The position numbers were made by a program, and so were the translations under genes. The notes under the pieces were generated by a model, which did no database searches, was not told where the DNA came from, and saw only the letters and a program-made list of their open reading frames with translations. A stretch of 60,482 nt of DNA. It comes from an uncultured Cocleimonas sp. (GTDB lineage: Bacteria; Pseudomonadota; Gammaproteobacteria; Thiotrichales; Thiotrichaceae). The stretch spans positions 1 through 60,482 of the forward strand of contig NZ_CANLZW010000030.1 of the NCBI RefSeq assembly GCF_947495625.1, given 5' to 3'. Of this stretch, positions 8,429 to 17,513 are shown in pieces; positions within the stretch are counted from its first letter, which is position 1, and each line of letters begins with the position of its first letter.

Positions 8429-8677
8429 GCGATATTGGATTAACACGATGAAGTGATGGGTATTTTGAAGATAATTCAATGCAGTTTTTAAAATTCAACC
8501 CATAAATAATAGTTGATATTATTCTTTATTTTCAGCCACTTACTATACCTTAAAAACCATTATGGCTGTAATCTGTCAAATTAAAAAGATATGTTTATCT
8601 ACTCATTTTTTTCTTTGATACTTATCCTGAGTACTCCTGTGGTATTTCAATACAAACGCAAGTAATTGAAATAACTC
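8429..8677. other. Intergenic region between 6S RNA and LexA-like gene
   Basis: About 250 AT-rich bases separating the two divergent promoters. I found no gene, no CTGT-N8-ACAG SOS box and no stable hairpin with a T-run. Confidence 0.5.
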
Positions 8678-8706
8678 TTGTAAGTTTCTTTTTTGTTCGC
8701 TATAAA
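8678..8706 (+). promoter_or_regulatory. Candidate promoter and dyad of the LexA-like gene
   Basis: -35 TTGTAA (8678-8683), 17-base spacer, -10 TATAAA (8701-8706), giving a leader of about 22 bases before the ATG at 8735. An imperfect inverted repeat, AGTTTCTTT (8683-8691) and AAAGAAAACT (8704-8713), spans the -10 box. It is a possible autoregulatory operator, unlike the classical SOS box. Confidence 0.5.
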
Positions 8707-8734
8707 GAAAACTGAGAAACAAAGGGAGAACGAT

Positions 8735-9322
8735 ATGTTGACATCAAAACAATCATTGGTTTTAAATACCATCCAGGAAATGGCCCAGGAAATGGGTTAC
8801 TTGCCTACACTGGAAGAAATAGGACAGCATATTGGTATTGGTCGCAGCACCATACATAAACATATTCGTACCTTAATAAATAATAACTACCTGCAAGAAG
8901 CTGATGGCAAAGCAGCTTATCAATTAATTGAGCCTTTCGAAGAGGAAGGTAGCCTACCTTATATGGGAAGAATCGCGGCAGGATTTCCCATTGAAGCAAT
9001 ACCAGATCAACAAAATATCAATCTTGCCCAGTTATTTTGTGGTCCTGGACGGTATGTATTAAAGATTGCTGGTGACTCTATGATAGAGGCCGGTATCTGG
9101 GACGAAGATTACGTAGTCATACAAAAGAAAAATTCGGCCAGAGAAGGTGAAATTGTTGTTGCCTTGGTGGATCGTTATGAAGCGACACTCAAATATTATC
9201 ATCCTAAAGATACAGGAGTAGTTGAATTAAGACCCGCTAATAGTCAATTACAATCAATGTTCTATCCTGCTGATCAAGTGGAAATACAGGGTGTAATGAT
9301 TGGTGTATTCCGTAGCTACTAA
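8735..9322 (+). CDS. LexA-like self-cleaving transcriptional repressor
   Basis: 195 residues from the ATG at 8735, preceded by AAGGGAG; a longer frame reaching back to a TTG at 8693 lacks such a site. An N-terminal winged helix (about residues 1-65) precedes an S24 peptidase domain. The cleavage site is A82-G83 in RIAAGFP, the catalytic serine S115 in GDSM, and the catalytic lysine K153 in ATLKYY. All self-cleavage residues are therefore present. The recognition helix (GIGRSTIHKHIRTL) differs from the enterobacterial FRSPNAAEEHLKAL, so the operator is probably different. It could be the cell's LexA or a second LexA-type regulator. It stands alone, with no recA, sulA or imuB beside it. Confidence 0.88.
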   Translation: MLTSKQSLVLNTIQEMAQEMGYLPTLEEIGQHIGIGRSTIHKHIRTLINNNYLQEADGKAAYQLIEPFEEEGSLPYMGRIAAGFPIEAIPDQQNINLAQLFCGPGRYVLKIAGDSMIEAGIWDEDYVVIQKKNSAREGEIVVALVDRYEATLKYYHPKDTGVVELRPANSQLQSMFYPADQVEIQGVMIGVFRSY

Positions 9323-9355
9323 ACACGTTTTACAACGACAAATACAAGATAAAAG

Positions 9356-9382
9356 GACACCCCCCGGCTTTTAGGTGATTTT
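9356..9382 (+). repeat. Dispersed element, copy with GACACC end
   Basis: GACACCCCCCGGCTTTTAGG followed by TGATTTT. It lies 34 bases after the stop of the LexA-like gene, in the same direction. The core has GG instead of TA, so it is a diverged member. Confidence 0.7.
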
Positions 9383-9447
9383 AGAATTATCTATGAAATA
9401 TTCTGTTAGAATATGACCAATAATAATTCTCGAGTTCAGGACGGGCC

Positions 9448-10272
9448 ATGAATAAGCACAAAATCTTAATTAATACGTTTCATTGTGCGCTTTTAATTAT
9501 TAGCGGGATTGTTCTTAGTTCTAGCGCTACTGCAAAACAAACAGCATTACTTGACGCAAATGGACAGCCTTTGTCTGAAGAAGTTTTGATGTTATTAAGT
9601 TCCGGCTCAGAGAAATTCAATTCGAGTAAGTCATCTAACAAATCAAAGAATAAGCCAGAAAAACAAGACCTTAAAACCCTTCCAAAAAAACCTAAAAGAA
9701 ATAAACCGCCATCTAACCCTGTACTTGAAGTCGAATTGCTAGAGGCACTGAAAGCTGGAAAAACTCAGCGAGCGAAGCAACTTCTCAAAGCAGGAACCTC
9801 TCCTACCTATAAAAACTTAGAGGGTGAAACTCCTCTCGGTATTGCGGTATCTAGAGGCTGGGCATCAATGGTTATTGATCTTATCGATAACGGTGCAGAT
9901 GTTAATGAAAAAGGAGCAAGAGGGGTTACTCTTCTTCATATAGCTAGTGCGAATGGCCTGATTGATGTTGCTAAAGTACTGGTTAAACATGGCCTCAATC
10001 CAGGCCAAAAAACTGATAAAAACTGGACTCCTTTACACGTCGCCGCGCGCTATGGTCACTGGCAATTAGTTCAATACTTCTTATCAGTTGGTGTGGACCC
10101 AGATATAAGAAACTCAGACGGTAAAACAGCTCTGGGACTTGCCCGTCATTTAAAGCATCAAGGCATTATTAAAATTCTTGCTCGTGTTACTACAGTTAGG
10201 TCTTTAGATTTCGCTAAAGTGAAAAAAAGCAAAAAGAAGAGCAAAAAAAGACGTAAATCGAAACGCAAATAA
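9448..10272 (+). CDS. Secreted ankyrin-repeat protein with basic tail
   Basis: 274 residues. The N-terminal signal peptide ends near SSSATAK. A Lys/Ser/Pro-rich linker (about residues 50-90) precedes four ankyrin repeats, with signatures such as ETPLGIAVSRGWASMVIDLI, GVTLLHIASANGLIDVAKVL and WTPLHVAARYGHWQLVQYFL. The extreme C-terminus is a strongly basic tail rich in Lys, Arg and Ser, suitable for binding an acidic surface such as nucleic acid, phospholipid or teichoic-like polymer. It is a probable paralogue of the protein at 3872-4504, with more repeats and without the Gln-rich linker. Shine-Dalgarno-like AGGACGG precedes the ATG. Confidence 0.85.
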   Translation: MNKHKILINTFHCALLIISGIVLSSSATAKQTALLDANGQPLSEEVLMLLSSGSEKFNSSKSSNKSKNKPEKQDLKTLPKKPKRNKPPSNPVLEVELLEALKAGKTQRAKQLLKAGTSPTYKNLEGETPLGIAVSRGWASMVIDLIDNGADVNEKGARGVTLLHIASANGLIDVAKVLVKHGLNPGQKTDKNWTPLHVAARYGHWQLVQYFLSVGVDPDIRNSDGKTALGLARHLKHQGIIKILARVTTVRSLDFAKVKKSKKKSKKRRKSKRK

Positions 10273-10296
10273 TTAAATGCTCGAAAAAACTAACTA

Positions 10297-10962
10297 CTAA
10301 AGAACAAACCATTTACAGATATCTTTGGCTGTTTCAAAACTTTTGTTAATACTGTTAAAAGAAACCAGCGGGTAATCAATCTTTTCTAATAAGTCTTCAT
10401 AATTATTCATATTATGACTACTAGAATTACTACCTTCAATATTATTTAAAACAACACCTAACAATGTTAATCCCGCCTTTTCAATGGCTTCAATACTGAG
10501 CAATGTATGATTAATGCAGCCAAGACGATCTGCCACCACTAAAATAACCGGTAAATGTAACGCTATCGCTAAATCAGCATTTAAACCATCGGAACAAATT
10601 GGAGAATAGAACCCTCCTGCCCCTTCTACATATAAAAAATCATCCTCAGCGTTATAATTCTCGACACACTGCGAAGACAACTGTTTAATCGTAATTAGCT
10701 TACCTTCAATTTTGGCAGCCCTGTCTGGAGAAATAGCTGCCAGGAATCGATTAGGACAGATAGACTCTAATTTATCTTCTTTATTAGAAGCATGAGATAG
10801 TTTCCACGCATCACTTTGTGTAATGTCATCAGGCCAGCCTGACTCTATCGGTTTTCTTGGTTCTACAGAAATACCATCCTTGGTTAACTGTTGAATGATT
10901 TTCTGTCCTACCCAAGTCTTTCCAACGTCGGTATCTGTGCCTGTTACAAAAACACCTTTCAT
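10297..10962 (-). CDS. bioD: Dethiobiotin synthetase BioD
   Basis: 221 residues, normal length. It catalyses the ATP- and CO2-dependent closure of the ureido ring of dethiobiotin, the penultimate step of biotin synthesis. The P-loop GTDTDVGKT lies at residues 7-15; EGAGGFYSPI (about residue 112) and the VVADRLGCINHTLLS segment are family signatures. Its ATG overlaps the stop of the upstream signal peptidase gene (ATGA). The rest of the bio operon (bioA, B, F, C) is not in the window, although the biotin ligase gene lies about 4 kb away. Confidence 0.93.
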   Translation of the reverse strand: MKGVFVTGTDTDVGKTWVGQKIIQQLTKDGISVEPRKPIESGWPDDITQSDAWKLSHASNKEDKLESICPNRFLAAISPDRAAKIEGKLITIKQLSSQCVENYNAEDDFLYVEGAGGFYSPICSDGLNADLAIALHLPVILVVADRLGCINHTLLSIEAIEKAGLTLLGVVLNNIEGSNSSSHNMNNYEDLLEKIDYPLVSFNSINKSFETAKDICKWFVL

Positions 10963-11576
10963 TTTATTTCTCCGCCCGACTTACCATTAGCACTGTAAAT
11001 TATAGCTGTCGCTTTACCCACCACATCTGACTTTGAAATAACGCCAAACATTCTACTGTCATTGCTATTGTCCCTATTATCACCAAGTACGAATAGTTTA
11101 TCTTTAGGGATCTGAATCTCAGTCATGTTTAAAGAATACTGTTTTATTTTATTCGCACTTTTTATATAAGACTCAGATATCTGTTTACCGTTAACATATG
11201 TAAAACCTTTGTGAATTTTCAAAAGATCTCCAGGCAAAGCCACTACGCGTTTTATAAAAGGGATGACTTTACCGGTCTTTTCATTAGGCTTGCGATTAAA
11301 CACTATAATTTCGTTCCGATTTATTGCCGTTTCTAAATAAGCCTTATTAGAAATCACGATAACATCTCCAGGATTTAACAATGGCTGCATTGATTTACTT
11401 GGTATTCGATAGATATCCATTCCGATGATACGAGGACGAATATTATTAGATTTAATGTTATAGGGATTAATAAAGTACAAAGAAATCATCGCAGTAATTG
11501 CAAACACGACTATTCCAATTACTATAAAATGTAAGCGTCGAAATAATAACTTTAATAATCTTAGTAACAATTGCAT
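10959..11576 (-). CDS. lepB: Signal peptidase I (S26), short form
   Basis: 205 residues. One N-terminal transmembrane segment (about residues 16-36) anchors a periplasmic catalytic domain. The nucleophile is S62 in PSKSMQP and the general base is K109 in FIKRVVALPGD. FVLGDNRDNSNDSRMFG is the conserved box E. It is much shorter than enterobacterial LepB, which has two transmembrane segments and an extra domain. It is a compact signal peptidase and may be a second enzyme for particular substrates or plasmid-type TraF-like maturation. It is coupled to bioD by a 4-base overlap, an association with no obvious functional logic. Confidence 0.88.
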   Translation of the reverse strand: MQLLLRLLKLLFRRLHFIVIGIVVFAITAMISLYFINPYNIKSNNIRPRIIGMDIYRIPSKSMQPLLNPGDVIVISNKAYLETAINRNEIIVFNRKPNEKTGKVIPFIKRVVALPGDLLKIHKGFTYVNGKQISESYIKSANKIKQYSLNMTEIQIPKDKLFVLGDNRDNSNDSRMFGVISKSDVVGKATAIIYSANGKSGGEIK

Positions 11577-11602
11577 CGACGATATATTAACAACAAAATT
11601 AA

Positions 11603-12562
<960 letters not shown>

Positions 12563-12571
12563 TAGGGAATG

Positions 12572-13825
12572 TTAAGGCTTTGGAGCTTTAAAAACGGCTA
12601 ATGCTTTACTAGCATTAATAAGGCCTTCACCATACTCATCGTCTCTTCCAGGCTTACCTAGATCAACAGCTGTTTTGGTAAGCGCTGAGTTTAGATTATT
12701 ATTACTCTTCTGCGAAAGCAGGAGGGCAACGATTCCACTAACATGCGCTGAAGAAATTGAAGTACCAGTCGCTAATTTATATTTACCCTCAGGGGCAATC
12801 GTTAATATATTTACGCCAGGTGCTGAGTAATCTATAAAACGACCTTTATCAGCCATATTGAATAATTTCTTATTCTCATCAACTGCGGTAGCTCCGATCA
12901 CTCCCGGAATTAGGGCTGGGTATATTGTACTACCCCAATTTCCACCATTTCCGGCAGCGGCAACAACAACAATACCTTTTGCGACCGCTTTTCTAACCAT
13001 CTTTTCTACAATAGAATCTTTGCCGCCAGTAAAACTTAAATTGATGACATCTACATCATGCTGGATACAAGCATCAATAGCCTTTGCAACATCAGCTGAA
13101 GAACCTTTTAACACTGAAGGATGATTCTTTTCAGCTTTAAAAGCACCAATGGAATATAGCTTTGCCTTAGGCGCTATACCTATATGTGGATTTTGACTGA
13201 CTAATACACCCGCAACAGATGTTCCATGAAGCAAAGCTTCCTGGTTTTTTATATCAACTTCAAATAAGTCTTTTGTTTCAATATGAGCATTAGATAACGA
13301 TGGGTGGAAAATATCGATTGGAGTATCAACCATGCAAATGGTTGTGCCTTTGCCTTTGGTAGTTTCGTGTACGTAACTAACACCCGTCTCATACATCGAA
13401 TAAGCATTTTTATAGGATGCTGAAGCAGTTTTGAAAATATTGTTAGTCTCAGCGTTTACACTTTTTTCTTTTTTGTTTATTGATGCACTGAGATTTAAAG
13501 GATCTTGGCCATTAGTTTTAGCGACAAGCATCCCTGTTTTAACTGAAGCAAGAACCGTACTACTTGCAGGATTTAAATTATACTTTTGAGTAATATTCTT
13601 AACTTTTGAAATATCTTCAGTTGCATACAACAATACAACTTCATCTTTAATATAATTTGATCTTCTTGGTTTTTTTACTATTTTTGGTTCATAGACAAAA
13701 TCAAAATACAATGGCTCTTTGTTTTCGTCATCCAAAGCATATTCATCGGCTTGAACTGCGCCAATAGCAAGGCTGCAAATAGCAGCACTACTTAAAATAG
13801 ATAATTTAATATGCTTCACCGGCAA
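12572..13825 (-). CDS. Exported subtilisin-like (S8) serine protease
   Basis: 417 residues. A signal peptide (about 1-26, ending VQA) and a propeptide-like region (DEVVLLYATEDIS onward, about 60-130) precede the catalytic domain. The triad is intact: D167 in MVDTPID, H200 in LLHGTSVAG, and S356 in GTSIS; oxyanion N293 is in AAAGNGG. The start overlaps the anti-sigma gene by 20 bases; TTG at 13825 or GTG at 13819 are the candidate start codons. It is the third gene of an ECF sigma/anti-sigma/protease operon, so it may be an effector of the sigma regulon or a protease that processes the regulator. Its length and composition suggest secretion or a periplasmic location. Confidence 0.88.
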   Translation of the reverse strand: MPVKHIKLSILSSAAICSLAIGAVQADEYALDDENKEPLYFDFVYEPKIVKKPRRSNYIKDEVVLLYATEDISKVKNITQKYNLNPASSTVLASVKTGMLVAKTNGQDPLNLSASINKKEKSVNAETNNIFKTASASYKNAYSMYETGVSYVHETTKGKGTTICMVDTPIDIFHPSLSNAHIETKDLFEVDIKNQEALLHGTSVAGVLVSQNPHIGIAPKAKLYSIGAFKAEKNHPSVLKGSSADVAKAIDACIQHDVDVINLSFTGGKDSIVEKMVRKAVAKGIVVVAAAGNGGNWGSTIYPALIPGVIGATAVDENKKLFNMADKGRFIDYSAPGVNILTIAPEGKYKLATGTSISSAHVSGIVALLLSQKSNNNLNSALTKTAVDLGKPGRDDEYGEGLINASKALAVFKAPKP

Positions 13826-14531
13826 ACCATATCAAGTCTTTGTTAGAAGATAGAGAAGATAATACTTCTTTTATCTGGGCATTATTCAACTTTTGATTAA
13901 AACTAATTTGGTACATGCCTTCCTTACCTGGAACAGACTCAACTTTCTTAAGCTTTCCTTTAAGCAAAGGGAGTGACTGTAACGAATCCATTGAACCATT
14001 AGTACCTACAAGCAAAATGGTAGTTGATTTATCGTTGACGACTTCCGCAGATTTTGCAGCTGCTGGTGTAAACTCACTATCTGCTGTAAACAAAGGAGCT
14101 ACAAAAGCCATCATTACTGATAAAGATATTACTAATAAAGCAACACTAGCAAAACGTGCATACTCAGTCACACCAAACGTGGCTGGCACCCATACTGAAA
14201 TAGCACTTTTAATTTTATCTACGAAACTTTGATTTTCATTAGTTGAAATACTTGATGGTGTTTCGACTGAAATATTGTCGATCTGCTTGAAAACATTTTC
14301 AAGTCTAGATTCTGGTGACGCAAGCGTTGATAAACCTATTAATGATTTATCCTCTGTCATTAGATTAAAAACGTTACGTTCTTCCTCTACGAGTGATTCA
14401 AGCACACTATTAGACTGTAATACTTCTTTAAAGTAAGCATTATCTTCAGAAGAAAGCTGTCCAGTTACAAACCAAGGTAGTAACTCTAGCGCCCTTTCCG
14501 GGATTTCATTATTCTTAGTATCAATATTCAT
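13806..14531 (-). CDS. Transmembrane anti-sigma factor
   Basis: 241 residues. The cytoplasmic N-terminus has the ALELLPWFVTGQLSSEDNAY pattern typical of proteobacterial anti-sigma domains, but without the Cys/His zinc residues of ZAS proteins. A single transmembrane helix (about residues 125-150, ASVALLVISLSVMMAFVAPLF) leads to a periplasmic domain. The gene overlaps the sigma gene by 11 bases upstream and the protease gene by 20 bases downstream, so the three are tightly coupled. The periplasmic tail ends in an alternating beta/alpha module that resembles the C-terminal part of other anti-sigma proteins. The cue sensed is unknown. Confidence 0.8.
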   Translation of the reverse strand: MNIDTKNNEIPERALELLPWFVTGQLSSEDNAYFKEVLQSNSVLESLVEEERNVFNLMTEDKSLIGLSTLASPESRLENVFKQIDNISVETPSSISTNENQSFVDKIKSAISVWVPATFGVTEYARFASVALLVISLSVMMAFVAPLFTADSEFTPAAAKSAEVVNDKSTTILLVGTNGSMDSLQSLPLLKGKLKKVESVPGKEGMYQISFNQKLNNAQIKEVLSSLSSNKDLIWFAGEAY

Positions 14532-15126
14532 GGTCTAAAAGATCTGTATTTGAAAGAAGTGATTTCAAGTGCTTTCTTGCGTAGAACATCCGAGTTTTAA
14601 CGGTATTTTCAGAGATATCTAACATCACTGAAATATCTTTTATAGACAATTCACGATAGTAAACTAATTCTATAACTTCTCTATGTTTCTCGCTAAGCTT
14701 TGCTAAATTGTCGACTATTTCCTGGTCTCTCTCTGAAATAATCACTTCTTGTTCTGGTAATAGATCTGTGTCCTCTATATTTAGTTGTTCAAAATCATCA
14801 TCCTGCAATAACTCTTTGTTCTTCCTTAAATAACCGATCATCCTAAAACGTGCGATCGAATGTATCCAGGTAGATGGTTGTGAAAGTCCTGAAAAGCTAC
14901 CAGCTGATTTCCATACTTCAATAAGTGCTTCATCGGCAATATCCGCAGCCAATGCAACATCATATTTCAACATACGACTACAAAATTTAATAAGCCTTGG
15001 TTGGTAGCTTATATATAACTCTGTAAATGCGTCACGATCACCTTCAGATATCTTTTTTAATAACTCGGTATCACGTATCGTCTTTTCTTCAACTGTTTGC
15101 TTATTGTTCTTCACAACTGCGTCCAT
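14521..15126 (-). CDS. ECF-type RNA polymerase sigma factor
   Basis: 201 residues. Sigma-2 region around residues 30-95 (AFTELYISYQPRLIKFCSRML, then ADEALIEVWKSAGSFSG). Sigma-4 region around 130-190 (LAKLSEKHREVIELVYYRELSIKDI, ending in SENTVKTRMFYARKHL). There is no sigma-3 domain, as expected for ECF factors. It is the first gene of the sigma/anti-sigma/subtilase operon. Shine-Dalgarno is not evident. The regulon cannot be read from this window, although an autoregulatory promoter just upstream of 15126 would be normal. Confidence 0.92.
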   Translation of the reverse strand: MDAVVKNNKQTVEEKTIRDTELLKKISEGDRDAFTELYISYQPRLIKFCSRMLKYDVALAADIADEALIEVWKSAGSFSGLSQPSTWIHSIARFRMIGYLRKNKELLQDDDFEQLNIEDTDLLPEQEVIISERDQEIVDNLAKLSEKHREVIELVYYRELSIKDISVMLDISENTVKTRMFYARKHLKSLLSNTDLLDHEY

Positions 15127-15199
15127 TGATTCTGTAGTTTCGACTAAATAAAATGTTCAAAATAATTTATTTTATCCAAAATGATAAAAAAAAGACAAT

Positions 15200-15227
15200 T
15201 TAACACAAATAAATGAACCTTTATTAA
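15200..15227 (+). promoter_or_regulatory. Candidate promoter of a structured RNA
   Basis: -35 TTAACA (15200-15205), 16-base spacer, -10 TATTAA (15222-15227), predicted start near 15234. It lies immediately ahead of the structured RNA candidate and about 220 bases upstream of gshB. Confidence 0.45.
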
Positions 15228-15233
15228 ATGAAT

Positions 15234-15378
15234 TGCCACAGAGCATGTGTGAGACGGTTAAGTTGGGCTTGATCAAAGGGGATTTGTAGACCAACCATAT
15301 TCACGAGCAAAATCTAGCGGTTTGCTCTGTACCGACTCCCTCGCAACTTTGGGCGGACTTTATGTCCGCCTTTTTTTT
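15234..15378 (+). ncRNA. Structured RNA candidate ending in a terminator (sRNA or gshB leader)
   Basis: No protein is encoded here, but the sequence folds well by eye. A closing stem GAGACGGT (15251-15258) with ACCGACTC (15331-15338), one A-A mismatch, encloses two hairpins. The first is GTTGG (15262-15266) with CCAAC (15291-15295). The second is GAGCAAA (15305-15311) with TTTGCTC (15321-15327). A strong intrinsic terminator follows. This is the form of either an independent small RNA or a three-way-junction leader that attenuates gshB. I do not recognise the family. Confidence 0.55.
15352..15378 (+). terminator. Strong intrinsic terminator ahead of gshB
   Basis: Perfect stem GGCGGAC/GTCCGCC (15352-15358 and 15364-15370) with loop TTTAT, followed by eight T. 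It ends a transcript that begins upstream of gshB, since no rightward coding gene precedes it. Confidence 0.88.
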
Positions 15379-15451
15379 GCGTATTTCTAATTGCTTATGT
15401 TCGTTTTAGCATACAATATTGATGTCTTTCATTATTGAACACTGTTTATCT

Positions 15452-16417
15452 ATGCAAAAACAAATCAGCTTAGGGGTCGTCATGGACCCTATTCAATCAA
15501 TAAATATTAAAAAAGATAGCTCTTTCGCAATGATGCTCGAAGCACAACGAAGAGGTTACTCTATATATTATATTACCCAGAAAGACTTATATGTTAAAGA
15601 TGGTATAGCTTTTGCCAATATGTCTAAGGTTAAGGTCACTGATAATCCTGATTCCTGGTATGAATTAGAAGAATCCAGTGACAGACCGTTACATGAACTA
15701 TCCTGCATAATAATGAGAAAAGATCCTCCATTTGATATGGAGTACATTTATTCCACCTATATTCTAGAATTGGCTGAACAAAAAGGATGCTTAGTCGTCA
15801 ACAAACCTTCTAGTATACGAACCGCTAATGAAAAACTTTTTACTGCCTGGTTTCCAGAATTTTCCCCCGAAACACTTGTTACCAGAGATATTCAGCGGAT
15901 CAAAGCATTCCATGAGCAGCTTAAACGAATTGTTGTAAAACCCCTTGATGGTATGGGTGGTTCAATGGTATTCCAAATTCAGGAAGGTGATGCCAATAGA
16001 AGTGTCATTCTAGAAACAATAACAAATAACGGCACTCAAACCGTGATGGCTCAACGCTTTCTTCCAGAATTCAAAAATGGGGATAAAAGAATATTAGTCA
16101 TTAATGGAAAACCATTTCCTCATGGATTAGCAAGAATACCTGCGAAAGGTGAAAGTCGAGGTAATTTAGCGGCTGGTGCCAGCTATGAAGGCGTAGACCT
16201 TACCGAAAGAGAATTCGAGATTTGTAATGCAATAGGACCAAAACTGAAAGAAATGGGCCTCATATTCGTAGGGTTAGATGTCATTGGAGACTATGTTACT
16301 GAAATCAATGTCACCAGTCCTACCTGCATTCGCGAGTTAGACACAATCTATTCGGCAAATATATCTGGCTTATTAATGGATGAAATTGAAATTAGTCTTA
16401 AAGAGAATTTACAATGA
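15452..16417 (+). CDS. gshB: Glutathione synthetase GshB
   Basis: 321 residues from the ATG at 15452. That start gives the family's usual N-terminus, LGVVMDPIQSINIKKDSSFA; an in-frame ATG at 15419 would add 11 residues not found in relatives. It joins gamma-glutamylcysteine and glycine with ATP (ATP-grasp fold). Signatures are KKDSSFAMMLEAQRRG, IIMRKDPPFDMEYIYSTYIL, VVKPLDGMGGSMVF and the C-terminal VTEINVTSPT. Its stop overlaps the OsmC-type gene (ATGA). It may be controlled by the structured, terminator-bearing region just upstream. Confidence 0.97.
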   Translation: MQKQISLGVVMDPIQSINIKKDSSFAMMLEAQRRGYSIYYITQKDLYVKDGIAFANMSKVKVTDNPDSWYELEESSDRPLHELSCIIMRKDPPFDMEYIYSTYILELAEQKGCLVVNKPSSIRTANEKLFTAWFPEFSPETLVTRDIQRIKAFHEQLKRIVVKPLDGMGGSMVFQIQEGDANRSVILETITNNGTQTVMAQRFLPEFKNGDKRILVINGKPFPHGLARIPAKGESRGNLAAGASYEGVDLTEREFEICNAIGPKLKEMGLIFVGLDVIGDYVTEINVTSPTCIRELDTIYSANISGLLMDEIEISLKENLQ

Positions 16418-16824
16418 ATACAAGGGTGAAATGGCTCGATAATATGAGCTTTGTAGGGGAATCAGGAAGTGGGCATTCAGTCGTTATGGATGGGCCTCCT
16501 GAACACGGCGGCAGAAACCTTGGCATACGTCCAATGGAAATGCTTCTATTGGGTTTAGGTGGCTGTGCTTCTTTTGATGTTGTTTCCATGCTTAAAAAAA
16601 GTAAACAAGACATCGTTGATTGCGAGGTTGAAATAACCGCAGAACGCGCTGAAACCGAGCCGAAGGTTTTTACCAATATACACCTCCACTTTATTATCTC
16701 TGGAAATGATATATCAGAAAAAAGAGTGGTAAGAGCTATAGAACTTTCCGCAGATAAATACTGCTCTGCTTCTATAATGCTTGGAAAAACAGCCAAAATT
16801 ACTCATGATTATGAATTAAAGTGA
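16414..16824 (+). CDS. OsmC-family protein (YhfA-like)
   Basis: 136 residues, normal for the family. The two conserved cysteines are visible: one in LGLGGCASFD (about residue 51) and one in DKYCSAS (about 112). OsmC/Ohr proteins are thiol-dependent peroxidases; the YhfA branch is less well characterised. The 4-base overlap with gshB makes co-translation very likely and fits a thiol/peroxide-defence pairing with glutathione synthesis. It is not Ohr proper. Confidence 0.88.
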   Translation: MNTRVKWLDNMSFVGESGSGHSVVMDGPPEHGGRNLGIRPMEMLLLGLGGCASFDVVSMLKKSKQDIVDCEVEITAERAETEPKVFTNIHLHFIISGNDISEKRVVRAIELSADKYCSASIMLGKTAKITHDYELK

Positions 16825-16952
16825 CTAAAAAGACTCCAGTCATCAGTTGCAGTTGCTGAATAAAATAATTTAGCCTAATATTCGCGCGGATTTTAAAATC
16901 TAACCAAAAAAACAATAATATTTAGATATATAGGCACATCAAAGGGGAAATT

Positions 16953-17510
16953 ATGAAACGCTTAAAAGCAGTTTCAATGAGTTTAATTATAGTTAGCTTG
17001 TTTTGTATTCAAGGGACAAGTTTTGCTAATAGCTCAAAAAAGAAAGTCGATATTGATATAAACCAAGCTTACGATTTGCTAATTAAAGGCAATACAAAAG
17101 CTAAAACTAATCGAGCTTCTAAGGCTAAAAATAATACGCCGCACAAATATAAAGCACTTCAAGTGGCAAAGAAGCAAATAAATAAGCGCTATAAGTGGGG
17201 GGGTGACAATCCTAAAAAGGGATTCGATTGTAGCGGTCTCATCCAATACGCTTACAAAATGATAAAAGTAAATCTTCCAAGATCTGCTGCAGCTCAATAC
17301 AAACATGCAAAAAGAGTGGCTTTAAAGCACCTGGAAGTTGGTGATTTAGTCTTCTTTCATACGAGAAGAACCCGAGCTAAAGTAAATCATGTTGGTATCT
17401 ATCTAGGCGGGAATAAATTCATTCATGCCCCCAGAAGGGGCAAAAACGTTTCTGTGGCCAGTTTTAATAGCTACTGGCGAAAGAAATTTGTAGGCGCAGG
17501 ACGCGTCTAA
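16953..17510 (+). CDS. Exported NlpC/P60 (C40) cell-wall peptidase
   Basis: 185 residues. Signal peptide of about 25 residues (ending TSFA). A basic linker leads to the C40 domain from about residue 67. The catalytic residues are C93 in FDCSG, H146 in VNHVGIY and H158 in KFIHAP. It should cut gamma-D-Glu-to-diamino-acid bonds in peptidoglycan stem peptides. No SH3 or LysM targeting domain is present. AAGGGG lies eight bases before the ATG. Confidence 0.92.
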   Translation: MKRLKAVSMSLIIVSLFCIQGTSFANSSKKKVDIDINQAYDLLIKGNTKAKTNRASKAKNNTPHKYKALQVAKKQINKRYKWGGDNPKKGFDCSGLIQYAYKMIKVNLPRSAAAQYKHAKRVALKHLEVGDLVFFHTRRTRAKVNHVGIYLGGNKFIHAPRRGKNVSVASFNSYWRKKFVGAGRV

Positions 17511-17513
17511 TAA

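Noticed and set aside
8600-8734. SOS box upstream of the LexA-like gene
   Set aside because: No CTGT-N8-ACAG or close variant was found; a fragment CTGTGG...AATACA does not have the right spacing.
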